Shown: piece by piece, positions 21,497-28,630 of the stretch
How the letters are laid out: every line of letters begins with the position of its first letter
How positions within the stretch are numbered: the first letter of the stretch is position 1
Virus record (IMG/VR): IMGVR_UViG_3300046817_001352
Span: 1 to 28,781 of that record
DNA length: 28,781 nucleotides
Direction: 5' to 3' (one strand)
From: a virus
Notes under the pieces: generated by a model
The model's input: the letters and a program-made list of their open reading frames with translations, nothing else
Databases searched by the model: none
Told to the model about the DNA's origin: nothing
Translations under genes and position numbers: made by a program

Positions 21497-23007
21497 TTCA
21501 ATTTGACATCAAGAAGTTCAAATCGGTTCCCTTTGCTCACCAAGTTGAGGGAGTCAAGGCTTTGCTGAAGAATCCGGCGTTCGCCCTATTCGATGAAATG
21601 GGCGCCGGAAAATCCAAGCAAGTAATAGACGCCGCCTGCATCCTGGCCGAAGCCCGTGTCATTGACACGGTGGTCGTTGTGGCGCCAGCGAGCGTGCGGT
21701 GCGTGTGGATTGATCCGGAGATTGGCGAGATAAAGAAACACGCATGGCTTCCATCCTACGTATTTGAGTTTCACTCTAAGACAAAACAAATTTGGGCGAG
21801 TGAAGGAAATAATGAAGAAGGTAGATTATGTTGGTACGTAACCAACTACGAATTCCTCCGTCAGCCCGAACGGCTCAAGGAATTCATGAAGTACATCCCG
21901 AAGCGCACGCTGCTTGTCCTGGACGAAGGCTCCTACATTAAATCCAGAACGGCGAAGCAGACGAAGGCCATTCTGAAACTCAGGGAAATCTGCGATCGCT
22001 GCGTACTCCTCAATGGAACGCCGGTTACGGATTCGCCCCTCGACCTCTGGGCGCAGATGAAAGTTCTCGACCCGCAGATTCTCGGGCGGAAGTACACGAA
22101 TTTCTACCACTTCCGGGCGAACTACGCAGTCATGGGTGGTTGGCAGATGAAGCAGGTCGTGGATTACATCAACATCGACAAACTATCAAATATCATCAAA
22201 CCTTATGTGCTGCGCCGGGAGAAGAAAGACTGCCTGGACCTGCCGCCTAAACTGTACACCCAGAGGGAAGTTGCCTTGTCGCCGGCCGCATGGAAGATGT
22301 ACCGTGAGCTCAAGAAAGAGGCAGTCATCAGCCTGGGGCCGGACCATACCCACGTGGAACCTAATTCGGCGGTGCGAATCATGCGCCTAGCTCAATTGAC
22401 AAGTGGGTTTCTGGGCGGAGTTTTAGAAAAGGGACAAGAAGAACTTGATCCTTCACTATTCGCCGAAATTAGTAAAACTATCGACACTTCTGACGAGAAA
22501 ATAAAGTGGATGTTGGAGTACTTGTTGCACGAATCGAAATCAAAATTTATAATTGTTTGGACTCGCTGGAGAAATGAACGGGAACGAATGGTAAAGGAGC
22601 TACGAGAAGCGAAAGGAAGCCATTGTTTGTTCCAGATTTATGGAGACCAAAAAGCCTCTGAAAGAAACATGGCAGTACAGTTTTTTTCTGGAGTCACAAC
22701 AGATAAAAAACCAGTAAAAAGTATTCTGATTGCCCAACCTCAAGCCGGCGGCATTGGTCTCAATCTCGTGGCGGCGACCGAGGCCGTGTATATGAGCAAC
22801 CTGTATTCCCTGGGTTCCCGACTTCAGTCCGAGGACCGCTGTCACCGCCCTGGGCAGGAACACCCCGTGACTTATGTTGACCTCATAGCCACGGGACCGA
22901 ACGGTCAGAAAACTGTTGATAGTGCGATTCTGAAGGCTCTGCGTGAAAAACAAGAAATAGCCCATTGGACGTGTGAACGTTGGAGGAAGGAGCTGAGCGA
23001 TGATTGA
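21493..23007 (+). CDS. SNF2-family helicase/ATPase
   Basis: Superfamily 2 DNA translocase of 504 aa. Motif I is MGAGKS (36-41), motif II DEGS (144-147, for DEAH), motif III LNGTP (174-178), motif V region GIGLNLVAA and motif VI RCHRPGQ. The Q-like AHQVEG sits near the start. Such phage proteins probably remodel replication forks or help recombination. GTG start has GGAGG 6 nt upstream and overlaps the previous stop. Bases ~22400-22735 are clearly AT-richer than the rest of the gene with no loss of reading frame, a sign of mosaic exchange. Confidence 0.9.
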   Translation: MIQFDIKKFKSVPFAHQVEGVKALLKNPAFALFDEMGAGKSKQVIDAACILAEARVIDTVVVVAPASVRCVWIDPEIGEIKKHAWLPSYVFEFHSKTKQIWASEGNNEEGRLCWYVTNYEFLRQPERLKEFMKYIPKRTLLVLDEGSYIKSRTAKQTKAILKLREICDRCVLLNGTPVTDSPLDLWAQMKVLDPQILGRKYTNFYHFRANYAVMGGWQMKQVVDYINIDKLSNIIKPYVLRREKKDCLDLPPKLYTQREVALSPAAWKMYRELKKEAVISLGPDHTHVEPNSAVRIMRLAQLTSGFLGGVLEKGQEELDPSLFAEISKTIDTSDEKIKWMLEYLLHESKSKFIIVWTRWRNERERMVKELREAKGSHCLFQIYGDQKASERNMAVQFFSGVTTDKKPVKSILIAQPQAGGIGLNLVAATEAVYMSNLYSLGSRLQSEDRCHRPGQEHPVTYVDLIATGPNGQKTVDSAILKALREKQEIAHWTCERWRKELSDD

Positions 23008-23080
23008 CCTTATTGCCGCATTATTTCTACTAGCCTTTGCAATAATTATGCTGAAGATCAGCGATAGAAGGCCGAGATGA
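23000..23080 (+). CDS. Membrane mini-protein, 26 aa
   Basis: AAGGAG lies 7 nt before the ATG, which overlaps the helicase end by 8 bp. It is one hydrophobic helix (LIAALFLLAFAIIML) with a basic tail (KISDRRPR). Its stop overlaps the next start (ATGA). Function unknown. Confidence 0.5.
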   Translation: MIDLIAALFLLAFAIIMLKISDRRPR

Positions 23081-23277
23081 CACGATTTCTGAAATGCTCT
23101 TGTGGCGAGATGATTTTTACCAGGCGCAAGGCGGACCACGAGAAGTCAAGGTGGCACGCAGTGGCGAACGAGTGCCGGCTGCTCCGGGCCAAAGGAATGA
23201 CCTACGCGGAGATTGCCCGCCAGGTTGGACTCAAGCGCAATTACGTCACGGTGAAACTGACGAGGGAAGGATTATGA
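23077..23277 (+). CDS. Zinc-finger plus HTH regulator, 66 aa
   Basis: The N-terminal part has CSCG then HEKSRWH, which gives a C-x-C and H-x5-H arrangement like a small zinc finger. The C-terminal part (MTYAEIARQVGLKRNYVTVKL) is a classic helix-turn-helix. It is probably a small DNA-binding regulator and is one candidate for the operators near 10134 and 15185. Confidence 0.75.
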   Translation: MTRFLKCSCGEMIFTRRKADHEKSRWHAVANECRLLRAKGMTYAEIARQVGLKRNYVTVKLTREGL

Positions 23278-23471
23278 TGGAATGGGAAGTCAAAGAAACT
23301 AAGCAAGGTACTCCGTCCGCTATATTTAAGGACGGAGATAAGGTCATTGCAAAAGTTTATTTGTCTTCTGATAAATATGTTTTGCGAATTGTTCTTCCAG
23401 AATGGGACAACTTGAACAATATTACGTTGAACTACCCGTATAAGATCATTGATTTTAAGAGGAAAGTATGA
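23274..23471 (+). CDS. Hypothetical beta-rich protein, 65 aa
   Basis: Two adjacent ATGs (23274, 23277) are possible. The first overlaps the upstream stop (ATGA); the second has better SD spacing (AAGG, 6 nt). The product has alternating strands (WEVKETKQ, KVIAKVYL, KYVLRIVL) and an AT-rich coding sequence unlike its neighbour. No family recognised. Confidence 0.65.
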   Translation: MMEWEVKETKQGTPSAIFKDGDKVIAKVYLSSDKYVLRIVLPEWDNLNNITLNYPYKIIDFKRKV

Positions 23472-23701
23472 CTTTCTTTCCGATTGGCGTGCACGAGATA
23501 ATTTTAGAGAAGGAGAAGCTATCAGAATCTGAAGCCCGCGAAAAAATTAAAAATGCGGAACTGGTTCTGACGAAGATGCGTGGATTCGGACATGCCATAC
23601 AAATGGATACCCAGTTTGATGAAAACAAAAAATTCCTCTCGGCGCGAGTCTTCCACTATCAAACGTGCAAAGCCTGCGTCGAAATCCAAAGGAAGAGGTA
23701 G
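23468..23701 (+). CDS. Hypothetical protein, 77 aa
   Basis: It is coupled to the previous gene (ATGA), with SD AAGAGG before the start. It has an N-terminal strand, a charged helix (KLSESEAREKIKNAELVL), and a C-terminal CKAC pair. A single zinc knuckle or a redox pair is possible. Function unknown. Confidence 0.7.
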   Translation: MTFFPIGVHEIILEKEKLSESEAREKIKNAELVLTKMRGFGHAIQMDTQFDENKKFLSARVFHYQTCKACVEIQRKR

Positions 23702-23706
23702 GTCAC

Positions 23707-24204
23707 ATGCCCGGAAAATGGTCCAAGCTAAAAGGGAAGATTCCGAAGTTTGAAATCGATTCTTCCTGGCAGGAGAAAGTTGATGAGTCCAAGAAAGCAT
23801 ATATTGGTCTTGATTCAACGGAACTGACCCGTGAATTCGCAAGACGGCGGGCGATGAAAAAAACTCTTGAGGGACATATAAGCCTTGAGAATACGGAACT
23901 GGAAGCCATTTCACAAATTCTGATTAAGGACCTGGAAGGGTCCGAAATCCAGAAAATCGGACTCACCACGGGTGAAACGGGCTACATCCAGGACGAGCCG
24001 TATAGCTCGGTTGAAGACAAAAAGAAATTGATGGCCTGGATTAAGAAAAGCAAGCTGACGGATATTCTCACGGTCCACTGGCAGACGTTGAATGGGATAG
24101 TGAAAGAACGACTTGGCGAGGGCAAGCCGTTGCCGCCAGGAGTTAAAGCTTTCCTCAAGACTTCCTTCCGGCTGCGTGGCGGGGGTAAGGAAGAAGAGGA
24201 ATGA
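23707..24204 (+). CDS. Hypothetical protein, 165 aa
   Basis: The start chosen is ATG at 23707 (GAGG about 8 nt upstream); a longer version would overlap the previous gene. It is charged and helical, with a regular helix pattern (ELTREFARRRAMKKTLEGH, ELEAISQILIKDLEG), then VHWQTLNGIVKERL and a Lys/Glu-rich C-terminus. It lies between the helicase and the possible ssDNA-binding protein, so a replication accessory role is likely from context only. Confidence 0.75.
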   Translation: MPGKWSKLKGKIPKFEIDSSWQEKVDESKKAYIGLDSTELTREFARRRAMKKTLEGHISLENTELEAISQILIKDLEGSEIQKIGLTTGETGYIQDEPYSSVEDKKKLMAWIKKSKLTDILTVHWQTLNGIVKERLGEGKPLPPGVKAFLKTSFRLRGGGKEEEE

Positions 24205-24401
24205 GGTTTTCGTTTGATTTTGAACAAAACCAATTTGCTCTGCCAATTCGGTTTTGGAGAAAACCGAGAGTTATGATATTCTTAAATTCTCCTATTCGCA
24301 AGGAAGTTTCAACCTACCCGAACTACTTGCGAATTGTTTGGTGGTATTGGGATATATGCCTACAATGGGGTAGTAAACTAAAGGAGAAAAAGACGTCATG
24401 A
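24201..24401 (+). CDS. Hypothetical aromatic-rich protein, 66 aa
   Basis: It starts with ATGA overlap and ends overlapping the next ATG by 4 nt. It is rich in Phe, Trp, Tyr and Arg (SFDFEQNQFALPIRFW, LRIVWWYWDICLQW) and AT-rich in coding. No recognisable domain. The last ~20 codons hold the SD (AAAGGAG) of the next gene. Confidence 0.55.
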   Translation: MRFSFDFEQNQFALPIRFWRKPRVMIFLNSPIRKEVSTYPNYLRIVWWYWDICLQWGSKLKEKKTS

Positions 24402-25255
24402 AGACAGGAAAAGCAAAGACAAAAGAAACGGAAAAACAACCAGGCCCCACACCCCCGGCAGAAACGGCGGCGATCGACCGGCCGGCCCAGACTGCCCTTG
24501 CGCGGCCGGCCTCGCGTGGTCCGGTCGAGGGATTCGAGAACATGGGCGCCGAGGACGTCACGCAGCCGCGCCTCATGCTCACCCAGAACGGGACGCCCCA
24601 GCGCAAGGAAGAAAATGACAATTACATCGAAGGCTTGAAGGAAGGAGACTTTTTCAATTCCGTGACCGGCGAGATTTACGGAAAAAAGGTCCGCATCACC
24701 CCCGTGATGTTCTTCAAGCAGAACCTGCTGTTCCAGGATATCGACGAAGGCGGCGGACTCCTCTGCCGCGCCGTAGATGCCAGGCATGGCGTGGGAACCC
24801 CAGGCGGGGACTGCGCGACCTGCCCCAAAATGCAGTGGATCGACAATGAACCGCCCGAGTGCATGCTCTACCACAATTATGCCGCCCTCGTCATTCCTGA
24901 CAAGGGCGCCCCGAACCTGGACGCCCTTGTCATTGTGTCCATGAAGTCGACCAACATTAAAATGGCGAAGGACTGGAATTCGCTCATGCGCATGCGCCAG
25001 GACGAGAATCACAACCAGCTTCCCATGTGGCGCGGGATTTATGAACTCGAATCCCAGTTCCGTCAGGAAGGGAAGTATTCCTGGTACGTCGCCGTACCCA
25101 AGAACGCCGGGATGCACAAGGCCGGACTCAACGCCGCCTATAATTCCTGCCACGATGCTTATCTCGCGGTACGAGAAATGTACGCGGCCGGCAAACTCAT
25201 GTTCGAAGCCGAAACTCTGGCCGCGGATGCCGAGTCGTTTGACCGGTCGATGTAG
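24398..25255 (+). CDS. Possible ssDNA-binding protein, 285 aa, Cys-cluster
   Basis: The N-terminal ~50 residues are Lys/Pro/Ala-rich and disordered. From residue ~52 comes the pattern DVTQPRLMLTQ, then GDFFNSVTGEIYGKKVRITPV, beta strands that resemble a phage family I know as unnamed proteins beside polymerases. Four Cys (123, 139, 142, 155) in a GGDCATCP context could bind zinc. Its GC-rich, strongly biased codons suggest high expression, and it is the last gene of the replication block, followed by a hairpin. A single-stranded-DNA-binding role is a reasonable guess, not shown by a motif. Confidence 0.6.
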   Translation: MKTGKAKTKETEKQPGPTPPAETAAIDRPAQTALARPASRGPVEGFENMGAEDVTQPRLMLTQNGTPQRKEENDNYIEGLKEGDFFNSVTGEIYGKKVRITPVMFFKQNLLFQDIDEGGGLLCRAVDARHGVGTPGGDCATCPKMQWIDNEPPECMLYHNYAALVIPDKGAPNLDALVIVSMKSTNIKMAKDWNSLMRMRQDENHNQLPMWRGIYELESQFRQEGKYSWYVAVPKNAGMHKAGLNAAYNSCHDAYLAVREMYAAGKLMFEAETLAADAESFDRSM

Positions 25256-25262
25256 AGAATGG

Positions 25263-25292
25263 GTCCACCCGTGATCATATACACGGGTGGAC
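25263..25292 (+). terminator. Strong hairpin, probable intrinsic terminator
   Basis: Perfect 11-bp stem (GTCCACCCGTG 25263-25273, CACGGGTGGAC 25282-25292) with an 8-nt AT-rich loop, followed by TTAATTTC. The U-tract is short, so termination may be partial and let some transcription reach the small genes beyond. It lies 8 bp after the stop of the preceding gene. Confidence 0.7.
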
Positions 25293-25322
25293 TTAATTTC
25301 AAACCGCATTGGAGGGGAAGGA

Positions 25323-25685
25323 ATGATCCTGACGAAGGAACAAATTGAAAAGGCTCGCAACACTTACTGTGTTGATTATGAAACCGATAACTGGATAGAT
25401 ACGATAGACGACATCGAATCCCGCCTGAAGGCTGCGATGGAGCGGGCGAGAATAATTGAAGAAATGTACGATCAGGAGTATGGATTGGAGCACGGCGGTG
25501 TCGCTAAGCAACTCAATCAGGTCCAAGCGGCCTACGAGCGCGGGTTGATGGATGCAGCGGACGTGAAGGTAACTTGTTGGAACATGGAAACCATGAAGCC
25601 TGAAGGCAGCACTCCATTACCGGAATGGGCCAGAAATGCAATCCTCGCCCTGAAGAACCGGGGCGCGAAAGGGAGTGGAGAATGA
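25323..25685 (+). CDS. Hypothetical protein, 120 aa
   Basis: The start is ATG at 25323 directly after GGAGGGGAAGGA; an in-frame ATG 36 nt upstream has no SD and lies close to the hairpin. It is acidic and helical, with a likely coiled-coil stretch (DIESRLKAAMERARIIEEM) and a Pro-containing end (PLPEWARNAILALK). Family unknown. It opens the distal small-gene cluster. Confidence 0.75.
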   Translation: MILTKEQIEKARNTYCVDYETDNWIDTIDDIESRLKAAMERARIIEEMYDQEYGLEHGGVAKQLNQVQAAYERGLMDAADVKVTCWNMETMKPEGSTPLPEWARNAILALKNRGAKGSGE

Positions 25686-25891
25686 GCGAAATCACCGTTG
25701 ATTTTTACCGTTACATTGAAGATAAAAGCGGACTTGGCGGCACCGTGGTGGCGTTTCGGATACCCGATTCCGCTCAGATTCTCAGCCGTGACCCAGAGGA
25801 ATTTATGCGTTGGTGCTACGAACAGATGATTTCTATTGGAAAAGATGCCAAGAATCCGATGCGTCGCACAGTGCAGGAGCCATCGAAATGA
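25682..25891 (+). CDS. Hypothetical protein, 69 aa
   Basis: ATG at 25682 overlaps the upstream stop (ATGA). Small alpha/beta protein with strands at ITVDFYRYI and VVAFRIP, then helices (DPEEFMRWCYEQMISIG). No family recognised. Confidence 0.65.
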   Translation: MSEITVDFYRYIEDKSGLGGTVVAFRIPDSAQILSRDPEEFMRWCYEQMISIGKDAKNPMRRTVQEPSK

Positions 25892-26037
25892 CCGACAAAC
25901 TAGTAGAAAAAATACGCCGTTGGTGGTTCGGCTTATGCCCTATTTGCGGCAAAGAACTTAATTGGATTAACGCTTCTACTATGTGGCAAGAAGAATTTTA
26001 CGAAGGATTTTGTCCAGAACATTTGAGGCAGCGATGA
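25888..26037 (+). CDS. Zinc-ribbon mini-protein, 49 aa
   Basis: It is coupled by ATGA at both ends. A basic/Trp-rich N-terminus (KIRRWWFG) leads to CPICGKEL, and the C-terminus carries CPEHLRQR. CxxC plus CxxH gives one complete zinc site. It is AT-richer than its neighbours. Function unknown. Confidence 0.65.
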   Translation: MTDKLVEKIRRWWFGLCPICGKELNWINASTMWQEEFYEGFCPEHLRQR

Positions 26038-26381
26038 CCGACGAACTCTACACCCAATCTCAGGTAGACGCCCTCCTCCAAGCTGCGAATGAGGCGGCGT
26101 TGCGGGAAGCGGGAAACATCATCCGTAGTCGAATATCGAGCTACCCTAACGTTGGGGATGGTTTTATTCCCGTGCTTGATGACGTGCGGATAGAACTCGA
26201 ATCTCTCATCCCCCAACCCTCTGCACTCGACAGGCGGCTGGCTGAGGCGCGGTTGGAGGAAGCAGAGTGGTGGCGTGCCGAAATATACAAAGGCCCTATG
26301 CGTGAGTTTATCGAGCTTGGGTTAGATGGCAAACGTATTGCCGAACTCCGTCGAGCCGTGAAAGGGGAGTCTGATGCCTAA
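26034..26381 (+). CDS. Hypothetical helical protein, 115 aa
   Basis: The start at 26034 is coupled (ATGA) and uses the same opening codons (ATGACCGAC) as the preceding gene. It is Ala/Glu/Arg-rich with long helices (AANEAALREAGNIIRS, RRLAEARLEEAEWWRAE), likely a coiled coil. No family recognised. Confidence 0.65.
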   Translation: MTDELYTQSQVDALLQAANEAALREAGNIIRSRISSYPNVGDGFIPVLDDVRIELESLIPQPSALDRRLAEARLEEAEWWRAEIYKGPMREFIELGLDGKRIAELRRAVKGESDA

Positions 26382-26559
26382 ATTACGGCATCACGTTTGG
26401 ATTCTAGTTTGGCCCGACGGAAAAGTGAGGATGGATCATGCCAACAATCCGTATGCCTACGGCACAAAAGCGCAGGCGAAGGTAGCGATTTACAATTCTA
26501 CCTACGAGTCATTACGAGCGGTTCGTTTCGAGGCTAAAAAGAGGAAATCCAATGCCTAG
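26374..26559 (+). CDS. Hypothetical basic protein, 61 aa
   Basis: SD GGGGAG lies 4 nt before the ATG, with an 8-bp overlap with the upstream gene. N-terminal beta hairpin-like HHVWILVWPDGKVRM, then AYGTKAQAKVAIYN and a basic C-terminus (FEAKKRKSNA). The small beta/alpha layout may bind nucleic acid. Family unknown. Confidence 0.65.
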   Translation: MPKLRHHVWILVWPDGKVRMDHANNPYAYGTKAQAKVAIYNSTYESLRAVRFEAKKRKSNA

Positions 26560-27100
26560 AGAGACAGTGGAGCAGTTTGCAACTAGAATTGCCAACCTGG
26601 CTGACTTCAAAAAGTTTGTCGCGGAACTCCGTGCCCGCGACCGCGAGACGGATGAAGATATGCGGGAGATTCGAATCTGGATCGCCGCGTACTTGCAACG
26701 TCGATGTGCCTGTGAATGCTCACAATGCCACACGGAAAGAAATAAACTGGCTCGCATGTTCGATGCCCTGCCCCTCGACCCGCCCGCTGCGTTTGGCCGT
26801 AGTAGGTCGATGGATGCGAGATTGAAGTCACAGGGGAAGCCACTCGACCCGCCCGCCGCCAGAAAAAGCGTTCTTGAAACTGCCACCTTGCATGAGAAGC
26901 AAGTAGCGTGTACCGACCTAAGCGATTTGCCGCCCGCCGAGGACAAGGTGTGCCCGAAGTGCGAGGGGAAGAAAACTATCTTCACTGGGCCTTTTACGGG
27001 CTACGCTAATTTGGAAACGTGCCCCGATTGCCGAGGAACCAGCAAGGTGGTGGAAAATAAAGGACAAAATGAATTTCCTAAAACGAATCCTTCGAAGTAA
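26552..27100 (+). CDS. DnaJ-type zinc-finger protein, 182 aa
   Basis: SD GAGGAAA precedes the ATG, with an 8-bp overlap with the upstream gene. The N-terminal ~65 residues are charged helices. A CACECSQCH cluster lies near residue 52. The middle is disordered with a repeated LDPPAA motif. The C-terminal CPKCEGKKT and CPDCRGTSK are two CxxCxG knuckles like half of a DnaJ zinc domain. No J-domain or other partner is present, so it is not a chaperone by itself. The role is unknown. Confidence 0.7.
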   Translation: MPRETVEQFATRIANLADFKKFVAELRARDRETDEDMREIRIWIAAYLQRRCACECSQCHTERNKLARMFDALPLDPPAAFGRSRSMDARLKSQGKPLDPPAARKSVLETATLHEKQVACTDLSDLPPAEDKVCPKCEGKKTIFTGPFTGYANLETCPDCRGTSKVVENKGQNEFPKTNPSK

Positions 27101-27416
27101 AATCGACCAGGTAAAATCGCAGTACAAAGACTGGCAAGACCCAAACAGGGAGGTGAACCCAGTGACTTGCGAAGAATTTTCACTTGAAGGAATAACTCCG
27201 GCGCTGTACGCCGGTTTTCTAGCTAAAGCAAAAGCCGCGGGAGTTAAATTTGACGGCGATCGCGCGGAAATCGATGGTATTGAACTTGATTTCAATTACG
27301 ACGCCGTATCCGGAATTATGAACATTACTCCGGTCAAACACCCATTTTACGTAGGATGCGATCAGATACAGAACCACATCCAGAGCATTGTGGCAAAAGC
27401 CAAAGGAGCAATATGA
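27069..27416 (+). CDS. Hypothetical protein, 115 aa
   Basis: The start lies 32 bp inside the previous gene, with GGA 4 nt upstream. A basic N-terminal helix (FLKRILRSKIDQVKS) leads to a domain with GITPALYAGFLAKAKAAGV, a beta stretch (AEIDGIELDFNYDAV), and a C-terminal helix. No family recognised. It is coupled to the next gene (ATGA). Confidence 0.7.
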   Translation: MNFLKRILRSKIDQVKSQYKDWQDPNREVNPVTCEEFSLEGITPALYAGFLAKAKAAGVKFDGDRAEIDGIELDFNYDAVSGIMNITPVKHPFYVGCDQIQNHIQSIVAKAKGAI

Positions 27417-27835
27417 GCTTTAAAACATTCTTTGAACACATCGGACGCGTCTTTAAAGTGGTATTCACAACCACGACCTGGGAGAAAACAGCTCTATCTA
27501 CAATGAATTACGTGGAACCTCTGGTCATCGGTATCCTCAGCCTGACGGACCCCGCCATTGTCCCGCTTGTTTCCGAAATCATGGCCTTGGTCACCCGTGA
27601 TATTAACACGGTGAAGACCGTAGTCCAGCAAGGAACTGTGGCCCCTGGAACGCCGGCGGCCGCCACCGTGGTCGCCGCGCTGCAAAGCGTGAAAGATAAC
27701 TTGAATGGATTGCTGGACGAGGCGGAAATCAAGAATTCTATAAAACGGGAGCAGATTACTTCGATTGTGACACTCGTTAACCAGGAAGTTGACGCAGTTC
27801 TCGCCAACGCGCCTCTTGCAGGACAATCTGCTTAG
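27413..27835 (+). CDS. Hypothetical hydrophobic protein, 140 aa, last rightward gene
   Basis: SD AAAGGAG lies 4 nt before the ATG. Residues ~33-62 are strongly hydrophobic (VEPLVIGILSLTDPAIVPLV), then Val/Ala-rich helices, with a C-terminal amphipathic helix. The layout resembles small phage proteins that associate with membranes or are near lysis genes, but no holin motif is seen. It is the last rightward gene, before the convergent junction. Confidence 0.65.
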   Translation: MSFKTFFEHIGRVFKVVFTTTTWEKTALSTMNYVEPLVIGILSLTDPAIVPLVSEIMALVTRDINTVKTVVQQGTVAPGTPAAATVVAALQSVKDNLNGLLDEAEIKNSIKREQITSIVTLVNQEVDAVLANAPLAGQSA

Positions 27836-27865
27836 AATTTCGGATCCAAATTTCAATAAGGTAGG

Positions 27866-27891
27866 AGGCCCTTGTCGCCAGACAGGGGCCT
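27866..27891. terminator. Hairpin between convergent operons, probable bidirectional terminator
   Basis: An 11-bp stem with one G-T wobble (AGGCCCTTGTC 27866-27876, GACAGGGGCCT 27881-27891) closes a 4-nt loop (GCCA). It sits between the rightward genes and the leftward lysozyme gene. U-tracts on either side are weak, so function as terminator is likely from position rather than from a full consensus. The remaining ~80 bp before the lysozyme stop hold nothing I can identify. Confidence 0.6.
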
Positions 27892-27969
27892 TAGACTTTC
27901 ATGGAGTAAGTGCTTGCGTGGTTGGTTGCGGTTGTGTAAGGGGAGTCCCGCGGTGAGCCTGTTAGACCC

Positions 27970-28389
27970 TCAAAACCATACTCCTTGCTCCATTTGATTC
28001 GCTAGCCGGACAGCCCGATCGCCTACTTCCTGCGCCCAGAGTGAGTTTTGCATCTGCCTGGCGGCTTCACCCCAGTTCCCACGAGCCACAGCCATTGCCA
28101 TTTGCTGGAACTCGTCAAACTTCTCAAGACCCAGGTTGAACATCATGTTGACAATAACGGCTTGGCGAATAGGGTCTAAGTTTGAAAACCACGGGAGCTG
28201 CTGTCTACAGGTATTCTCGGCCAGACGGATGTCGTTCTGGCATAAATAGTCAATTTCATCATCAGAAATTCCTCGATCTGTCAGGTTTCGCCCTACACCA
28301 ATTGTGAGTTTGCCTTTGGTGTCGAGATATGGAAATTTTTTTCTTCCCTCGTCGCGATTTAATTGACTGAGTAGATCGGGGATTCCCAT
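27970..28389 (-). CDS. Endolysin, T4-type lysozyme (GH24)
   Basis: The peptidoglycan-cleaving lysis enzyme. The catalytic triad E14, D23, T29 has exactly the T4 lysozyme spacing (9 and 6 residues), in NRDEG, FPYLD and LTIGVG contexts. A helical lobe with NMMFNLG and WEAARQM-like segments follows. ATG at 28389 gives 139 aa, a normal size; an in-frame longer version would overlap the holin-like gene and lacks lysozyme content. AAGG lies about 9 nt upstream. No signal peptide is present, so release would need a holin. Confidence 0.92.
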   Translation of the reverse strand: MGIPDLLSQLNRDEGRKKFPYLDTKGKLTIGVGRNLTDRGISDDEIDYLCQNDIRLAENTCRQQLPWFSNLDPIRQAVIVNMMFNLGLEKFDEFQQMAMAVARGNWGEAARQMQNSLWAQEVGDRAVRLANQMEQGVWF

Positions 28390-28390
28390 T

Positions 28391-28621
28391 TTAGTTCGCC
28401 TTAGGAGGTTGCTCGCCAGCCGAACCAGTAGAAGCTTTAGATCGGGAGTAGTTGGCGGCAAACAGATTCGCAAACTGAAAGAAGAACCGGTAGAATTTAC
28501 CACTGGTAGAGTCGGGCATTTCAAGGGCTCCTACAAAAGCCGAAGCCGCGTGGTAGGCCGCCAGAGTCAATCCCGACATAACCATTGGGTGCTGTTGCAA
28601 CTGGTTCCAAAGTTGAAGCAT
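28391..28621 (-). CDS. Holin-like small membrane protein, 76 aa
   Basis: The ATG at 28621 has GGAG 5 nt upstream. Residues ~13-33 form a hydrophobic helix (MVMSGLTLAAYHAASAFVGAL). A second, less hydrophobic aromatic/Ala segment (YRFFFQFANLFAANYSR) follows, then a polar tail. Pattern and place directly before the endolysin match a phage family often found next to lysozymes. It probably supplies the holin or a lysis accessory function. The stop is one base before the lysozyme ATG. Confidence 0.65.
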   Translation of the reverse strand: MLQLWNQLQQHPMVMSGLTLAAYHAASAFVGALEMPDSTSGKFYRFFFQFANLFAANYSRSKASTGSAGEQPPKAN

Positions 28622-28630
28622 AGATTCTCC

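Noticed and set aside
24323-25363. Leftward 346-aa open frame
   Set aside because: It is antisense to the GC-rich 285-aa gene, whose codon bias keeps the opposite strand open. It has no SD, crosses the terminator hairpin and has no recognisable domain.
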